64,000 bases of DNA from CAYVAP01 sp964343195 (lineage in GTDB: Bacteria; Bacteroidota; Bacteroidia; J057), in contig CAYFIR010000005.1 in NCBI GenBank assembly GCA_964343195.1, positions 1-64,000 of the forward strand, read 5' to 3'. The notes beneath the pieces are model-generated. The model was not told where the DNA came from. It was given only the letters and a program-made list of their open reading frames with translations, and searched no databases. How positions within the stretch are numbered: the stretch's first letter is position 1; every line of letters begins with the position of its first letter. Positions 49,104 through 58,560 of the stretch are shown in pieces. The translations under genes were made by a program, and so were the position numbers.

Positions 49104-50819
49104 ATGAAATTAATTTATAAACTGCTGATTGCCATCAGCCTGGTGGGGCTCTCCGCTTGTAATGTATTCGAACTTGACGAATACCTGGAGAACCCTAACT
49201 CTGTGGCACCAGAAAATGCAGGTGTTGACTTCCTATACAACAACATTCAGTTGTCGTTTGAGAACTTCTTCAACAGCACCTGGAGCTTCTCTGGTGGCGT
49301 ATCCCGTCAGATTGCGATGACCGGTGGATTCACCTACAGTGGATCTTACCAGCCTCAAAGCTTCAACGGTATCTGGTCAAATGCTTACGCTAGCATCCTG
49401 CCTGATATTGAAGCGCTGCTTGTTATCGCCGAAGAGCGTGACCTGGGTATTTACTCTGGTACTGCCAAAGTAATGGAGGCCTATGTACTGTTCACGCTGG
49501 CTGACCTGTTCAGCGATGTGCCTTTGAGCGAGGCGCTACAGGGTACTGATATCATTGGTCCCAAAGCAGATGCTGGTGCTGACATCTATGCGGCTGCCCA
49601 CACCCTGCTGGACGAGGCTATCTCTGAACTGGAGTCTGCTCAGACTGCTGCTCCATCTGTAGATATTTTCTATGATGGAGATGCTGCCAGCTGGATAACA
49701 CTGGCCAAGACTCTGAAGCTTCGTGCTTATGTGAACGCTCGTCTGATCGACAGCTCTGCTGGTGATAAGATCGCGGCTCTGGTTGCTGAAGGAGACCTCA
49801 TCGACGATGAGTCTGAGGACTTCCAGTTCCAGTATAGCAACAACCGTCTGAATCCTGATTCTCGTCATCCTTTCTATGCCAACTCCTATGAGAGTACTGA
49901 TGGGGACTATATGAACAACTGGTACATGTGGTTGCTGGTCAACGAGAAGGATATGATGGACCCACGTACCCGCTTTTACTTCTATCGTCAGGACGGTGAC
50001 CTGACTGACGAGTCCAGCACTGTATTTGGTTGCGTATTCTCAATCTTCCCTGATCGTGAAGCTGCTCCAGATCACTTCCTGGCAGTAGATCCTGACATGC
50101 CATACTGTATCGTGAGCGAGGATGGTTACTACGGTCGTGACCACGGTAATGGTTCTGGTATCCCACCTGACGGACCTGTCCGTTCTGTGTACGGTCTGTA
50201 CCCAGCCGGCGGTAAATTTGATGACAACAGCTTTGATTTTGTACAGAATCAGGGTGAAGATGGAGCAAAGGGTCGTGGTATTCAGCCTATCATGCTGTCT
50301 TCTTTCACTCACTTCCTCCGTGCTGAGGCAGCTCTTACTGCTGGTACTGGTGAAGATGCCCGTGCTTTGTTGGAGTCTGGTATCGACGCTTCTATGGAGA
50401 AGGTATTCTCTTTTGCTGACGCAGTAGACGGAAGCATAGTAGTAGCAAGCGATCCTGTTTCAGGCGATGATATCACCCTGGGCCAAGCCTATCTTGATCC
50501 TCTCGACTCTCTGAAAGGAGATTACCTGGATCTGGTACTGGCTGAGTATGATGCAGCTGGTTCTGATGCAGAACGTCTGGACATCGTGGTTCGTGAGTAC
50601 TTCATCGCGGCATGGGGTAATGGTCTGGAGACTTACAATGCTTACCGTCGTACCGGTATGCCTAGCAACATCCAGCCTACTCTTGACCCAGGAGGTGGAG
50701 ACTTCCTGCGCTCAGCGCTGTATCCTACCGACCACGTTACCCTGAATCCTAATGCAGATCAGCGTGATCCAACCGAACCTGTATTCTGGGATACCAACGA
50801 CAAGTCTCTTTTCCGCTAG
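49104..50819 (+). CDS. susD: SusD/RagB-family nutrient-binding outer membrane lipoprotein
   Basis: A 571-residue surface lipoprotein that closes over the SusC barrel and binds its substrate. The lipobox is LSAC (Cys19). The mature start NVFELDEYLENPNSVAPENA is typical of SusD-like group 2 proteins. TPR-type helices include FNGIWSNAYASILPDIEALL and VMEAYVLFTLADLFSDVPLS, a pattern conserved in SusD families. Near the C-terminus ETYNAYRRTGMPSNIQP fits the family pattern. It starts 33 bases after susC and shares its codon bias. Confidence 0.94.
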   Translation: MKLIYKLLIAISLVGLSACNVFELDEYLENPNSVAPENAGVDFLYNNIQLSFENFFNSTWSFSGGVSRQIAMTGGFTYSGSYQPQSFNGIWSNAYASILPDIEALLVIAEERDLGIYSGTAKVMEAYVLFTLADLFSDVPLSEALQGTDIIGPKADAGADIYAAAHTLLDEAISELESAQTAAPSVDIFYDGDAASWITLAKTLKLRAYVNARLIDSSAGDKIAALVAEGDLIDDESEDFQFQYSNNRLNPDSRHPFYANSYESTDGDYMNNWYMWLLVNEKDMMDPRTRFYFYRQDGDLTDESSTVFGCVFSIFPDREAAPDHFLAVDPDMPYCIVSEDGYYGRDHGNGSGIPPDGPVRSVYGLYPAGGKFDDNSFDFVQNQGEDGAKGRGIQPIMLSSFTHFLRAEAALTAGTGEDARALLESGIDASMEKVFSFADAVDGSIVVASDPVSGDDITLGQAYLDPLDSLKGDYLDLVLAEYDAAGSDAERLDIVVREYFIAAWGNGLETYNAYRRTGMPSNIQPTLDPGGGDFLRSALYPTDHVTLNPNADQRDPTEPVFWDTNDKSLFR

Positions 50820-50860
50820 TTTTTAGCTGGATTTAGTAACCAATTCAACGATAATCCAAA

Positions 50861-51838
50861 ATGATTAATAAAATTCTATCGGGTCTGCTGTTGGTCACCA
50901 TGGTACTGTTCTATGGTTGTGATACAGAGCAGGACTTTAGCCCGATCATTACTTTTGATAAGGCAGGTAAAGGTGCTTATCCTCGTCTGGTGAACATCAG
51001 CGCTGGGGAGTTTGACCTCAACGACCTGACCAAAGGAATCGACTACACAGTCGAGTTTGTTACCCTGGATCAGGGTGCCAACGTTACCGAGTACCGGGTA
51101 GAGCTTACCTTTACAGATGTGAACCTGGATAACGGCGACATGTCTACTGATGCAGTAGTATTCCTTACTGCAGGTCAGGGAGAGTTCTCAACCAACGAAG
51201 ATGGCTACAAGCAGTATGCTGTATCTCTTGGTCTGGGTGACATTGCGACAGCTTTGGGAATTACTGTTGATAACATCAAGGCAAATGACTACGTGACTTT
51301 TGAGTCATTCATCACCCTTGATGACGGCAGTGTATTCTCTGCTGATAACTCTACCCCTACCGTAAATACCAGTGGTGGATTTAGCGCGCTTTTCAGCCGC
51401 AACTTCAGCATCACCTGTCCTGTACCTGACGATCGCTTCGTTGGGGAGTATCAGATGACCTATGTAGAAGGTTCCGAGCCTGCTGGTGCTTATGGCCCTG
51501 CTTTCGGTGCAACTCCTCCTACTGTTACCCTGTCTCTGGTATCTGGTTCCAGCACTCAGCGGTCATTCGATGCAGTTTATCTGCCAGACCTGGGTATCGG
51601 AAACGGTCCAATGACTGTAACCGTTAACCTGCTGTGTGACATCGTTATTTCAGAATCTGACATGGGATCTGGCCTGGGATGTGGTGGTACCATCCGCCTC
51701 GGACCTACCGATGATCCTTCCAGCTTCGACTTCAATGATGACTCTGAGCTGATCGTCAACCTGACTGAGGCTACTGACGCAGGTGGTTGTGGTGGACTGA
51801 ACCCAACTCCATTTGCTGTTAAGCTGACCAAGCTCTAA
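50861..51838 (+). CDS. surface lipoprotein, third gene of the sus-type operon
   Basis: A 325-residue lipoprotein with lipobox LFYGC (Cys20). The mature part looks all-beta (VNISAGEFDLNDLTKGIDYT, EYRVELTFTDVNLDNGD, FSRNFSITCPVPDDRFVGEY) and ends with several Cys residues (LLCDIVI, GLGCGGTI, GGCGGLNP). By position it corresponds to the SusE/SusF-like accessory binding lipoproteins, though no starch-binding module was recognised. It lies 41 bases after susD, has the same codon bias, and is followed by a strong terminator. Confidence 0.75.
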   Translation: MINKILSGLLLVTMVLFYGCDTEQDFSPIITFDKAGKGAYPRLVNISAGEFDLNDLTKGIDYTVEFVTLDQGANVTEYRVELTFTDVNLDNGDMSTDAVVFLTAGQGEFSTNEDGYKQYAVSLGLGDIATALGITVDNIKANDYVTFESFITLDDGSVFSADNSTPTVNTSGGFSALFSRNFSITCPVPDDRFVGEYQMTYVEGSEPAGAYGPAFGATPPTVTLSLVSGSSTQRSFDAVYLPDLGIGNGPMTVTVNLLCDIVISESDMGSGLGCGGTIRLGPTDDPSSFDFNDDSELIVNLTEATDAGGCGGLNPTPFAVKLTKL

Positions 51839-51879
51839 TCCTATGGATTAGATCGAAGGGCTTAAGCCCTGAAAATATG

Positions 51880-51908
51880 GCCGCTCCCAGTTCGGGAGCG
51901 GCTTTTTT
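51880..51908 (+). terminator. rho-independent terminator of the susCD operon
   Basis: GCCGCTCCC (51880-51888) pairs perfectly with GGGAGCGGC (51894-51902) across agttc and is followed by ttttttc. A palindrome AGGGCTTAAGCCCT lies just upstream at 51857-51870. Confidence 0.92.
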
Positions 51909-52009
51909 CATTATGTGAGGGGGAGTGCGAGGTGATCTGGATAACGAAAAAAGCAGGTACTTCCTGAAAAAGTACCTGCCTGATAAGCTCTGTTTGGTAA
52001 GTGGAGAGG

Positions 52010-54271
52010 TTAGGCTCCTTCCTGCTTACGAATCTTGTTCAATGCACTACCGGCCCTGAACCACTCGACCTGCTGCTCATTGTAAGTATGATTACACATG
52101 AACTCATCGGTACTGCCATCCTCGTGGGTCAGTGTTACCTTGATCTGCTTGCCAGGGGCAAAGTTGCTCACGTGGATGTCAAACTTGTCCTTTTCCTGGA
52201 TCTTGTCGTAATCGGCAGGATTGTCAAAGGTCAGTCCCAGCATGCCTTGCTTCTTGAGGTTGGTCTCGTGAATACGGGCAAATGACTTCACGATCACCGC
52301 ACGGACACCCATAAAGCGAGGCTCCATTGCTGCGTGTTCACGGCTGGAACCCTCTCCGTAGTTTTCGTCTCCTACAATTACGGACTGGATACCGGCATTC
52401 TTGTAGGCACGGACCACCTTGGGCGAATCGTCATACTCGCCAGTGAGCTGATTCAGTGTGCCGGGTTCTTTCGTGAAGGCATTAATGGCACCGAGCATCA
52501 CGTTATTGGAGATGTTGTCCAGGTGGCCACGGTAACGCAACCAGGGACCTGCCATGGAAATGTGGTCAGTGGTACACTTCCCAAAGGCCTTGATAAACAG
52601 CGTTAGTCCTTCAATGTCCTTGCCATCCCATGCCTCAAACGGCGTCAACAATTGCAGTCGGTCAGAATCAGGAGAAACTGATATTTCGATTCCAGATCCG
52701 TCCTTGGCAGGAGACTGATAGCCAGCATCTTCCACATCAAATCCCTGGGGAGGAAGCTCCAGACCGCTAGGTTCGTCCAGCATTACTTCTTCCCCATTTT
52801 CGTTGACGAGTTTGTCCTTCATGGGGTTGAAGGTCAGGTCCCCGGCAATGGCAAAGGCAGTCACAATCTCAGGAGAAGCGACAAAGGCATTGGTCTTGGG
52901 ATTGCCGTCGTTACGCTTGGCGAAGTTCCGATTGAAAGAGGTGATGATGGAGTTGGCGCGATCTGGGTCGTCCATGTGGCGAGCCCACTGACCGATACAG
53001 GGGCCACAGGCATTAGCCAGAACGACGCCGCCCATGTCTTCAAAGGCCTTGAGCTGACCATCACGCTCTACGGTGAAGCGTACCTGCTCTGAACCAGGCG
53101 TTACGGTAAATTCAGCCCTGGTTTTGAGCTTTTTGTCAACTGCCTGTTTGGCGAGGCTCGCTGCACGGTCGAGGTCTTCATAGCTGGAGTTGGTACAACT
53201 ACCGATCAGTCCTACTTCCAGTGTTTGAGGAAAGCCTTCCTTTTTCACGGCTTCGGCAAACTCAGACAGTGGCCATGCACGGTCGGGGGTAAATGGCCCG
53301 TTGATGTGGGGTTCCAACTCGTCGAGGTTGATCTCGATCACCTGATCGAAATATTTTTCGGGGTCGGCATATGCTTCATCATCGCCACGCAGGTGCTCTT
53401 TGATGGCGTCAGCCATATGAGCCAATTCTTCGCGGTCGGTAGCCTTGAGGTAGCGAGACATGGACTCGTCATAGGCAAAGATCGAAGTCGTTGCCCCAAT
53501 CTCTGCTCCCATATTGCATATGGTGCCTTTACCCGTACCAGAGAAGCTTTCAGCTCCCGGGCCAAAGTATTCTACTACTGCGCCGGTACCGCCCTTTACC
53601 GTCAAGATGCCAGCGACCTTCAGGATTACGTCTTTGGGGGAAGTCCAGCCGCTCATTTTACCGGTGAGTTTAACGCCGATAAGCTTGGGCATCTTTAGCT
53701 CCCAGGGCATCCCTGCCATCACATCAACGGCATCCGCCCCACCGACCCCGATGGCGATCATACCGAGTCCACCAGCATTGGGGGTGTGTGAGTCAGTTCC
53801 GATCATCATTCCGCCGGGAAATGCATAATTTTCCAATACTACCTGGTGGATGATGCCAGCACCGGGTTTCCAGAAGCCCAGGCCGTATTTGTTGGATACT
53901 GATGAGAGGAAGTCGTAAACCTCGCGGTTGGTATCAATGGCTTTTTCCAGGTCTTCCCTCGCACCAGACTCTGCCTGAATCAGGTGATCACAGTGTACCG
54001 TAGAGGGAATGGCAACTTTGTCTTTACCCGCCATCATAAACTGAAGCAGGGCCATCTGCGCGGTGGCGTCCTGCATGGCTACGCGGTCAGGGGCAAAGTC
54101 AACATAGTCTTTGCCTCGTTTAAACGTTTCCAGCTCTACTTCGGGGTAAAGGTGAGAGTAGAGAATTTTTTCTGTCAGCGTGAGGGGGCGCTGTATCATG
54201 GCACGCACCTTAGCCAGCTTGCCAGGAAGCTGGGCGTACACATCTTTGATCATATCAAGATCGAAAACCAT
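52010..54271 (-). CDS. acnA: aconitate hydratase (mitochondrial/AcnA type)
   Basis: Isomerises citrate and isocitrate in the TCA cycle. The 753-residue protein resembles the mitochondrial ACO2-type enzyme: GTDSHTPNAGGLGMIAIGVG, the 4Fe-4S ligands in GSCTNSSYED and NACGPCIGQW, and the swivel domain with GDENYGEGSSREHAAMEPR. Size and motif set are complete. ATG 54271 (MVFDLDMIKDVY) is preferred; the frame is open 26 codons upstream without family-like sequence. It lies downstream of the unrelated aconitase AcnB in the same direction, with 258 bases between them and a weak hairpin in that gap. Confidence 0.94.
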   Translation of the reverse strand: MVFDLDMIKDVYAQLPGKLAKVRAMIQRPLTLTEKILYSHLYPEVELETFKRGKDYVDFAPDRVAMQDATAQMALLQFMMAGKDKVAIPSTVHCDHLIQAESGAREDLEKAIDTNREVYDFLSSVSNKYGLGFWKPGAGIIHQVVLENYAFPGGMMIGTDSHTPNAGGLGMIAIGVGGADAVDVMAGMPWELKMPKLIGVKLTGKMSGWTSPKDVILKVAGILTVKGGTGAVVEYFGPGAESFSGTGKGTICNMGAEIGATTSIFAYDESMSRYLKATDREELAHMADAIKEHLRGDDEAYADPEKYFDQVIEINLDELEPHINGPFTPDRAWPLSEFAEAVKKEGFPQTLEVGLIGSCTNSSYEDLDRAASLAKQAVDKKLKTRAEFTVTPGSEQVRFTVERDGQLKAFEDMGGVVLANACGPCIGQWARHMDDPDRANSIITSFNRNFAKRNDGNPKTNAFVASPEIVTAFAIAGDLTFNPMKDKLVNENGEEVMLDEPSGLELPPQGFDVEDAGYQSPAKDGSGIEISVSPDSDRLQLLTPFEAWDGKDIEGLTLFIKAFGKCTTDHISMAGPWLRYRGHLDNISNNVMLGAINAFTKEPGTLNQLTGEYDDSPKVVRAYKNAGIQSVIVGDENYGEGSSREHAAMEPRFMGVRAVIVKSFARIHETNLKKQGMLGLTFDNPADYDKIQEKDKFDIHVSNFAPGKQIKVTLTHEDGSTDEFMCNHTYNEQQVEWFRAGSALNKIRKQEGA

Positions 54272-54466
54272 ATGCAAAATTGATTGGGTATATAACCTGT
54301 TGACGTTGTAATGGCTGGTGAGGTTTGTCCTTGCCAATACTAATATCAAAACAAAACCAGATTGACTTTTGTTTAAGTCCGCTTTCTAATTGAGTAGGTC
54401 TGATAGACTGAAAAATTATCTGAGGTCGCACATTGAATTGATTGGAGCTTCCTGTTAGAAACAATA

Positions 54467-54498
54467 AGACTGGACACAGTGTGAACCATGCCCAGTCT
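54467..54498 (-). terminator. weak terminator-like hairpin after acnB
   Basis: AGACTGG (54467-54473) pairs with CCAGTCT (54492-54498) over 18 bases. Read on the minus strand it is followed by tattgtttc. It could end or reduce acnB transcripts before acnA. Confidence 0.35.
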
Positions 54499-54529
54499 AA
54501 TATTCAGGTCTTGTCCAAGAGATTATTCT

Positions 54530-57307
54530 CTATGCTAACAGCTTCTGGCTAGGCGGTGCAAACTTGGTCAGGTTGATGCCCGCTACGGCTGTTTTGTATT
54601 CCTCCAGGGTCGGCGTACGGCCGAGAATAGCCGAGAGTACCACTACAGGTGTTGAAGCTAGCAGGGACTCGCCCTTTTTACGGTCGGAGTCAGCTACCAC
54701 ACGTCCCTGGAACAGGCGGGTAGAGGTCGCCATGACGGTGTCGCCTTTTGCGGCCTTTTCCTGGTTGCCCATGCAGAGGTTACAGCCGGGACGCTCCAGG
54801 TAGAGGATGTTGTCGTACTCGGTACGGGCCTGGCTCTTGGGTGCGTTGTCGTCAAATTCAAAGCCGGAATACTTTTGCAGCATCTCCCAGTCACCTTCCT
54901 CTTTCAACTCGTCGATGATGTTGTAGGTAGGGGCCGTTACCACGAGAGGTGCCTTGAACTCCACGGTTCCCTGGGCTTGCTCCAGGTTACGTAGCATCTG
55001 AGAGACGATCTTAAGGTCGCCTTTGTGGACCATGCAGGAACCTACAAAGCCAAGATCAACCTTTTTCTCGCCGCCATAGAAAGAGAGTGGGCGGATGGTA
55101 TCGTGGGTATAGCGCTTGGAAACGTCCTCGTTGTGGACATCCGGGTCAGCGATCATGGGCTGCCCGATGATGTCGAGGTCCACTTCAAACTCAGCAAAGT
55201 ACTTGGCGTTGGCATCTGGGGCAAGAGCAGGCTTCACACCGGTTTTCAGCTCGGTGATACGCTGATTTGCACGGTCAATCAGTCCCTGGAGGACTTTCTC
55301 TTCATTGTCCATGCCCTTGTCGATCATGGTTTGGATGCGGCCTTTGGCGATCTCCAGTGATTCGATCAGGGTGTCGTCCTGAGAGATACAGATGGATGCC
55401 TTGGCTTTCATCTCAGCCGTCCAGTCGGTGAAGGTAAAAGCCTTGTCGGCTTGTAGGGTCCCCAGGTGTACCTCAATTACACGTCCCTGGAAGACATTGT
55501 CCCCACCAAATTTGTCGAGCATCTGAGCCTGTGTCGCGTGTACCACGTCCCGGAAGTCGGTATGCTCCTGCATTTCCCCACGGAAGGTAACCTTGACCGA
55601 TTCGGGGATAGGCATGGAAGCCTCGCCGGTCGCGAGTGCCAGCGCCACCGTTCCCGAGTCTGCCCCAAACGCCACGCCTTTGGACATACGGGTGTGGGAG
55701 TCGCCTCCGATGATGATGGCCCAGTCATCGATGGTAATGTCGTTGAGCACTTTGTGAATTACGTCGGTCATGGCGTGGTAGCCGCCCATCGGGTCACGTG
55801 CGGTGATGAGACCGAAGTCGTTCATGAACTTCATCAGGCGGGGGATATTTTCCTGCGCCTTCTTATCCCAAACAGAAGCGGTGTGACAGCCGGACTGATA
55901 CCCTGCATCCACGATAGGAGAAATCACGGTGGCGGCCATCATTTCCAGTTCCTGTGAGGTCATCAGTCCGGTGGTATCCTGCGAACCGACGATGTTTACC
56001 TCTACACGTACATCAGATCCGGCATGTAGCGTTTTGCCAGGAGTGGTACCTACTGCGTTTTTGTTGAAGATTTTTTCAACAGCTGTCAGACCCTGTCCTT
56101 CGTGCGAGATTTCTTTGGATGGGGCAAATACAGGTGGGACATCGATGCCCAGCACCTTGGCTGCGAATGTCTGGAGCTTTTTACCGAAGACAATCGCGTA
56201 GGATCCTCCAGCTCTCATGAACTCCATTTTCTGAGGAGTCAGAGAACTTGAGATGTCAATCAGTTCTTCGTCACCATTGTACAGCTTCTTGGTCCTGGTG
56301 TTAATGGTTAGTACTGTGCCAGTTGCGACAGAATATGCTTCTTCCAGAATGGGTTCGCCATCTGCATCGCGCATGATAGACCCATTCAGGTTCTTTTTCT
56401 TCACCCAGTTTTTGAGGTCAACGCCGATACCACCCGTAACGCCGACTGTAGTCAGGAAGATCGGAGAGATGCCGTTGGTTCCTGCTACGACCGGAGCGAT
56501 GTTGATAAAAGGCACGTAAGGGCTTGCCTGCTTACCGATCCAAAGGGCCACGTTGTTGACCCCTGACATTCTGGAGGAACCTACCCCCATGGTGCCTTTT
56601 TCGGCAATGAGCATTACCCTCGCGTCAGGATGCGCTGCCTGCAGATCGAGCAATTCCTGTTGGCGTACTTTATCGTGCTCAAAGATAGACTGGCCGTGCA
56701 ATTCACGGTCTGAACGGGAGTGTGCGTCGCTACCGGGAGACAGCAAGTCTGTAGAAATATCCCCTACACCGGCGATATAGGTTACGACTTTTATTTCTTC
56801 TTCCACCTCAGGGAGCTTGGTGAAAAACTCAGCCTGTGCGTAGCTTTCTATGATGTCTTTGGCAATTTCGCTCCCCTCGTTGTACGCTTTTTCCAGGCGC
56901 TCCATGTCTGCCTCATAAAGAAAAACCTGTGTCTTGAGTACCTTGGCAGCTTCTTTGGCAATGGAAGCATCATCACCCAGGGCCAAATCCAGCAGCACTT
57001 CGATAGAAGGGCCTCCCTTCATGTGAGACAATTGTTCAAGGGCAAAGGCCGGAGTTATTTCTTCTACAACCTCTTCACCCAGAACGATTTCCTTCAGGAA
57101 CTTTGCCTTTACACCAGCTGCACTCGTAGTCCCTGGGAGGGTGTTATAGATGAAAAAATTCAGTGAATCTTTCCGGTGAGGATGGGCTGTATCCTTGATT
57201 TGCTCGATGATCTCGCTGAGCAATTCCGCCCCATCAATAGGCTTTGGGTGGAGCCCCTGAGCTTTGCGTTCCTCAATCTCGTTTAGGTATTCCTTATAAG
57301 TGCTCAT
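54530..57307 (-). CDS. acnB: bifunctional aconitate hydratase 2 / 2-methylisocitrate dehydratase
   Basis: A 925-residue AcnB-type aconitase. An N-terminal HEAT-like region (about 1-165) is followed by the swivel domain (GVGSSRMSGVNNVALWIG) and the catalytic core (GGDSHTRMSKGVAFGADSGT, GFVGSCMVHKGDLK and ERPGCNLCMGNQEKA, with the 4Fe-4S Cys ligands). The domain order is the reverse of AcnA, as known for this class. In other bacteria AcnB also hydrates 2-methylaconitate in propionate use. The likely start is ATG 57307 (MSTYKEYLNEIEER); an upstream extension of 39 codons is not family-like. It precedes acnA. Confidence 0.95.
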   Translation of the reverse strand: MSTYKEYLNEIEERKAQGLHPKPIDGAELLSEIIEQIKDTAHPHRKDSLNFFIYNTLPGTTSAAGVKAKFLKEIVLGEEVVEEITPAFALEQLSHMKGGPSIEVLLDLALGDDASIAKEAAKVLKTQVFLYEADMERLEKAYNEGSEIAKDIIESYAQAEFFTKLPEVEEEIKVVTYIAGVGDISTDLLSPGSDAHSRSDRELHGQSIFEHDKVRQQELLDLQAAHPDARVMLIAEKGTMGVGSSRMSGVNNVALWIGKQASPYVPFINIAPVVAGTNGISPIFLTTVGVTGGIGVDLKNWVKKKNLNGSIMRDADGEPILEEAYSVATGTVLTINTRTKKLYNGDEELIDISSSLTPQKMEFMRAGGSYAIVFGKKLQTFAAKVLGIDVPPVFAPSKEISHEGQGLTAVEKIFNKNAVGTTPGKTLHAGSDVRVEVNIVGSQDTTGLMTSQELEMMAATVISPIVDAGYQSGCHTASVWDKKAQENIPRLMKFMNDFGLITARDPMGGYHAMTDVIHKVLNDITIDDWAIIIGGDSHTRMSKGVAFGADSGTVALALATGEASMPIPESVKVTFRGEMQEHTDFRDVVHATQAQMLDKFGGDNVFQGRVIEVHLGTLQADKAFTFTDWTAEMKAKASICISQDDTLIESLEIAKGRIQTMIDKGMDNEEKVLQGLIDRANQRITELKTGVKPALAPDANAKYFAEFEVDLDIIGQPMIADPDVHNEDVSKRYTHDTIRPLSFYGGEKKVDLGFVGSCMVHKGDLKIVSQMLRNLEQAQGTVEFKAPLVVTAPTYNIIDELKEEGDWEMLQKYSGFEFDDNAPKSQARTEYDNILYLERPGCNLCMGNQEKAAKGDTVMATSTRLFQGRVVADSDRKKGESLLASTPVVVLSAILGRTPTLEEYKTAVAGINLTKFAPPSQKLLA

Positions 57308-57600
57308 AGAAAGAAGTGGTTTCAGGTAAAATTGGGATGAATTTGGAGGTCTATTTGGGCAATGCGAAAAGCTGCTTCCTGATCGTAGGGGTGGGGTAGC
57401 AGGAGAGCCCGGAGCTACCCGCACACCTTCCCGATCCTATCAAGATGTCATGAGTTGACATTTTTGACATGAGCGGCTATCAGCGCGAAAATACGCAAAT
57501 AGAGTAGTGGGAACAACATGAAGTGCATAGGACATATATAGATATGTCGGGATGAAATTACGCAAGCAATTGCTTAGAATCATTCTGGATTTACCGGGCC

Positions 57601-58407
57601 TTATTGAGACTCGCTTAGTTGAATGGCCCGCAGTCTGGCGGCTTCCAGTCCCTGCTTGATAGACTCACGAACGACCGCCGAATCAAAGGATCGAATGGCC
57701 GCCTCAGTCGTGCCCCCCCGGCTGGAAACTCGCTTGATCCACTCATCGCAGCTCAGAGAACCCCGGTTTACCAGGTCTAGAGCGCCTTCAAAGGTCTGGC
57801 TGACCAACAACTGGGCCTCAGCCTGGGAGAAGCCCATTTCGCGCGCAGCCTCTATCATTGCGTTCATGAAATAGAAGACATAGGCCGGACCACTGCCTGA
57901 GACGGCTGTTGCTGCATTGATCTGGTTTTCATCTTCGGTGAAAATGGTCTTTCCAGTCGTGTTAAGCAGATTTTGAACCGTGTAACTTTCGATTCGGGTT
58001 ACTTCATCGGAAGTGGTAAACACTGTCATGCCCCGACCCAGTTGGGCCGGCAGGTTGGGCATGGCCCGCATCACTTTGGGGGTGCCAAGGCGGCCCTTAA
58101 TTTCTCCGATGGAAATCCCGGCCATGATGGAAAGGAGCAACTGATCCGGGCGCATGTAAGCCTTTAGGCTTCCAGCGAGGTTGCCAAAATCCTGGGGTTT
58201 GACTCCAAGAATGATCAGATCCATGTCTGAGACCCAGGCATCTGGTGTCACAGCTAGCGGATGGGCTGAAAGTTCTTTGATCCCTGCGGCTTTTTCCGGC
58301 AGGTGATCCATGAAGTAGAGGTTTTCGGAAGTGATGATGCTGCTTCGTAGAAAACTGGCACCGAATGTAGTGCCCATGTTTCCCGCTCCGATGATCAGGA
58401 TTTTCAT
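57601..58407 (-). CDS. proC: pyrroline-5-carboxylate reductase
   Basis: Last step of proline synthesis, reducing pyrroline-5-carboxylate with NAD(P)H. The 268-residue protein has the Rossmann motif IIGAGNMGTTFGASFL at the N-terminus and the family signature AVSGSGPAYVFYFMNAMIEA near 165-184, followed by SRGGTTEAAI in the dimer domain. ATG 58407 is preferred to the TTG nine bases upstream. The neighbouring gene aroA lies upstream in the same direction with a 153-base gap. Confidence 0.95.
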   Translation of the reverse strand: MKILIIGAGNMGTTFGASFLRSSIITSENLYFMDHLPEKAAGIKELSAHPLAVTPDAWVSDMDLIILGVKPQDFGNLAGSLKAYMRPDQLLLSIMAGISIGEIKGRLGTPKVMRAMPNLPAQLGRGMTVFTTSDEVTRIESYTVQNLLNTTGKTIFTEDENQINAATAVSGSGPAYVFYFMNAMIEAAREMGFSQAEAQLLVSQTFEGALDLVNRGSLSCDEWIKRVSSRGGTTEAAIRSFDSAVVRESIKQGLEAARLRAIQLSESQ

Positions 58408-58560
58408 TTGCTTCAAATGATTAGGAAAGAGAAATGGGGGTAGGGCTTTCCTATGGATGGTATGCGAACGATGAGAAGTTAAGTGCAGGAATCAAGCCGG
58501 AATTAGCCTGACTGCCAGCCTGTTGTCTCAAGGTCTTGTCTCTCAATATTTGCTTAGGGA

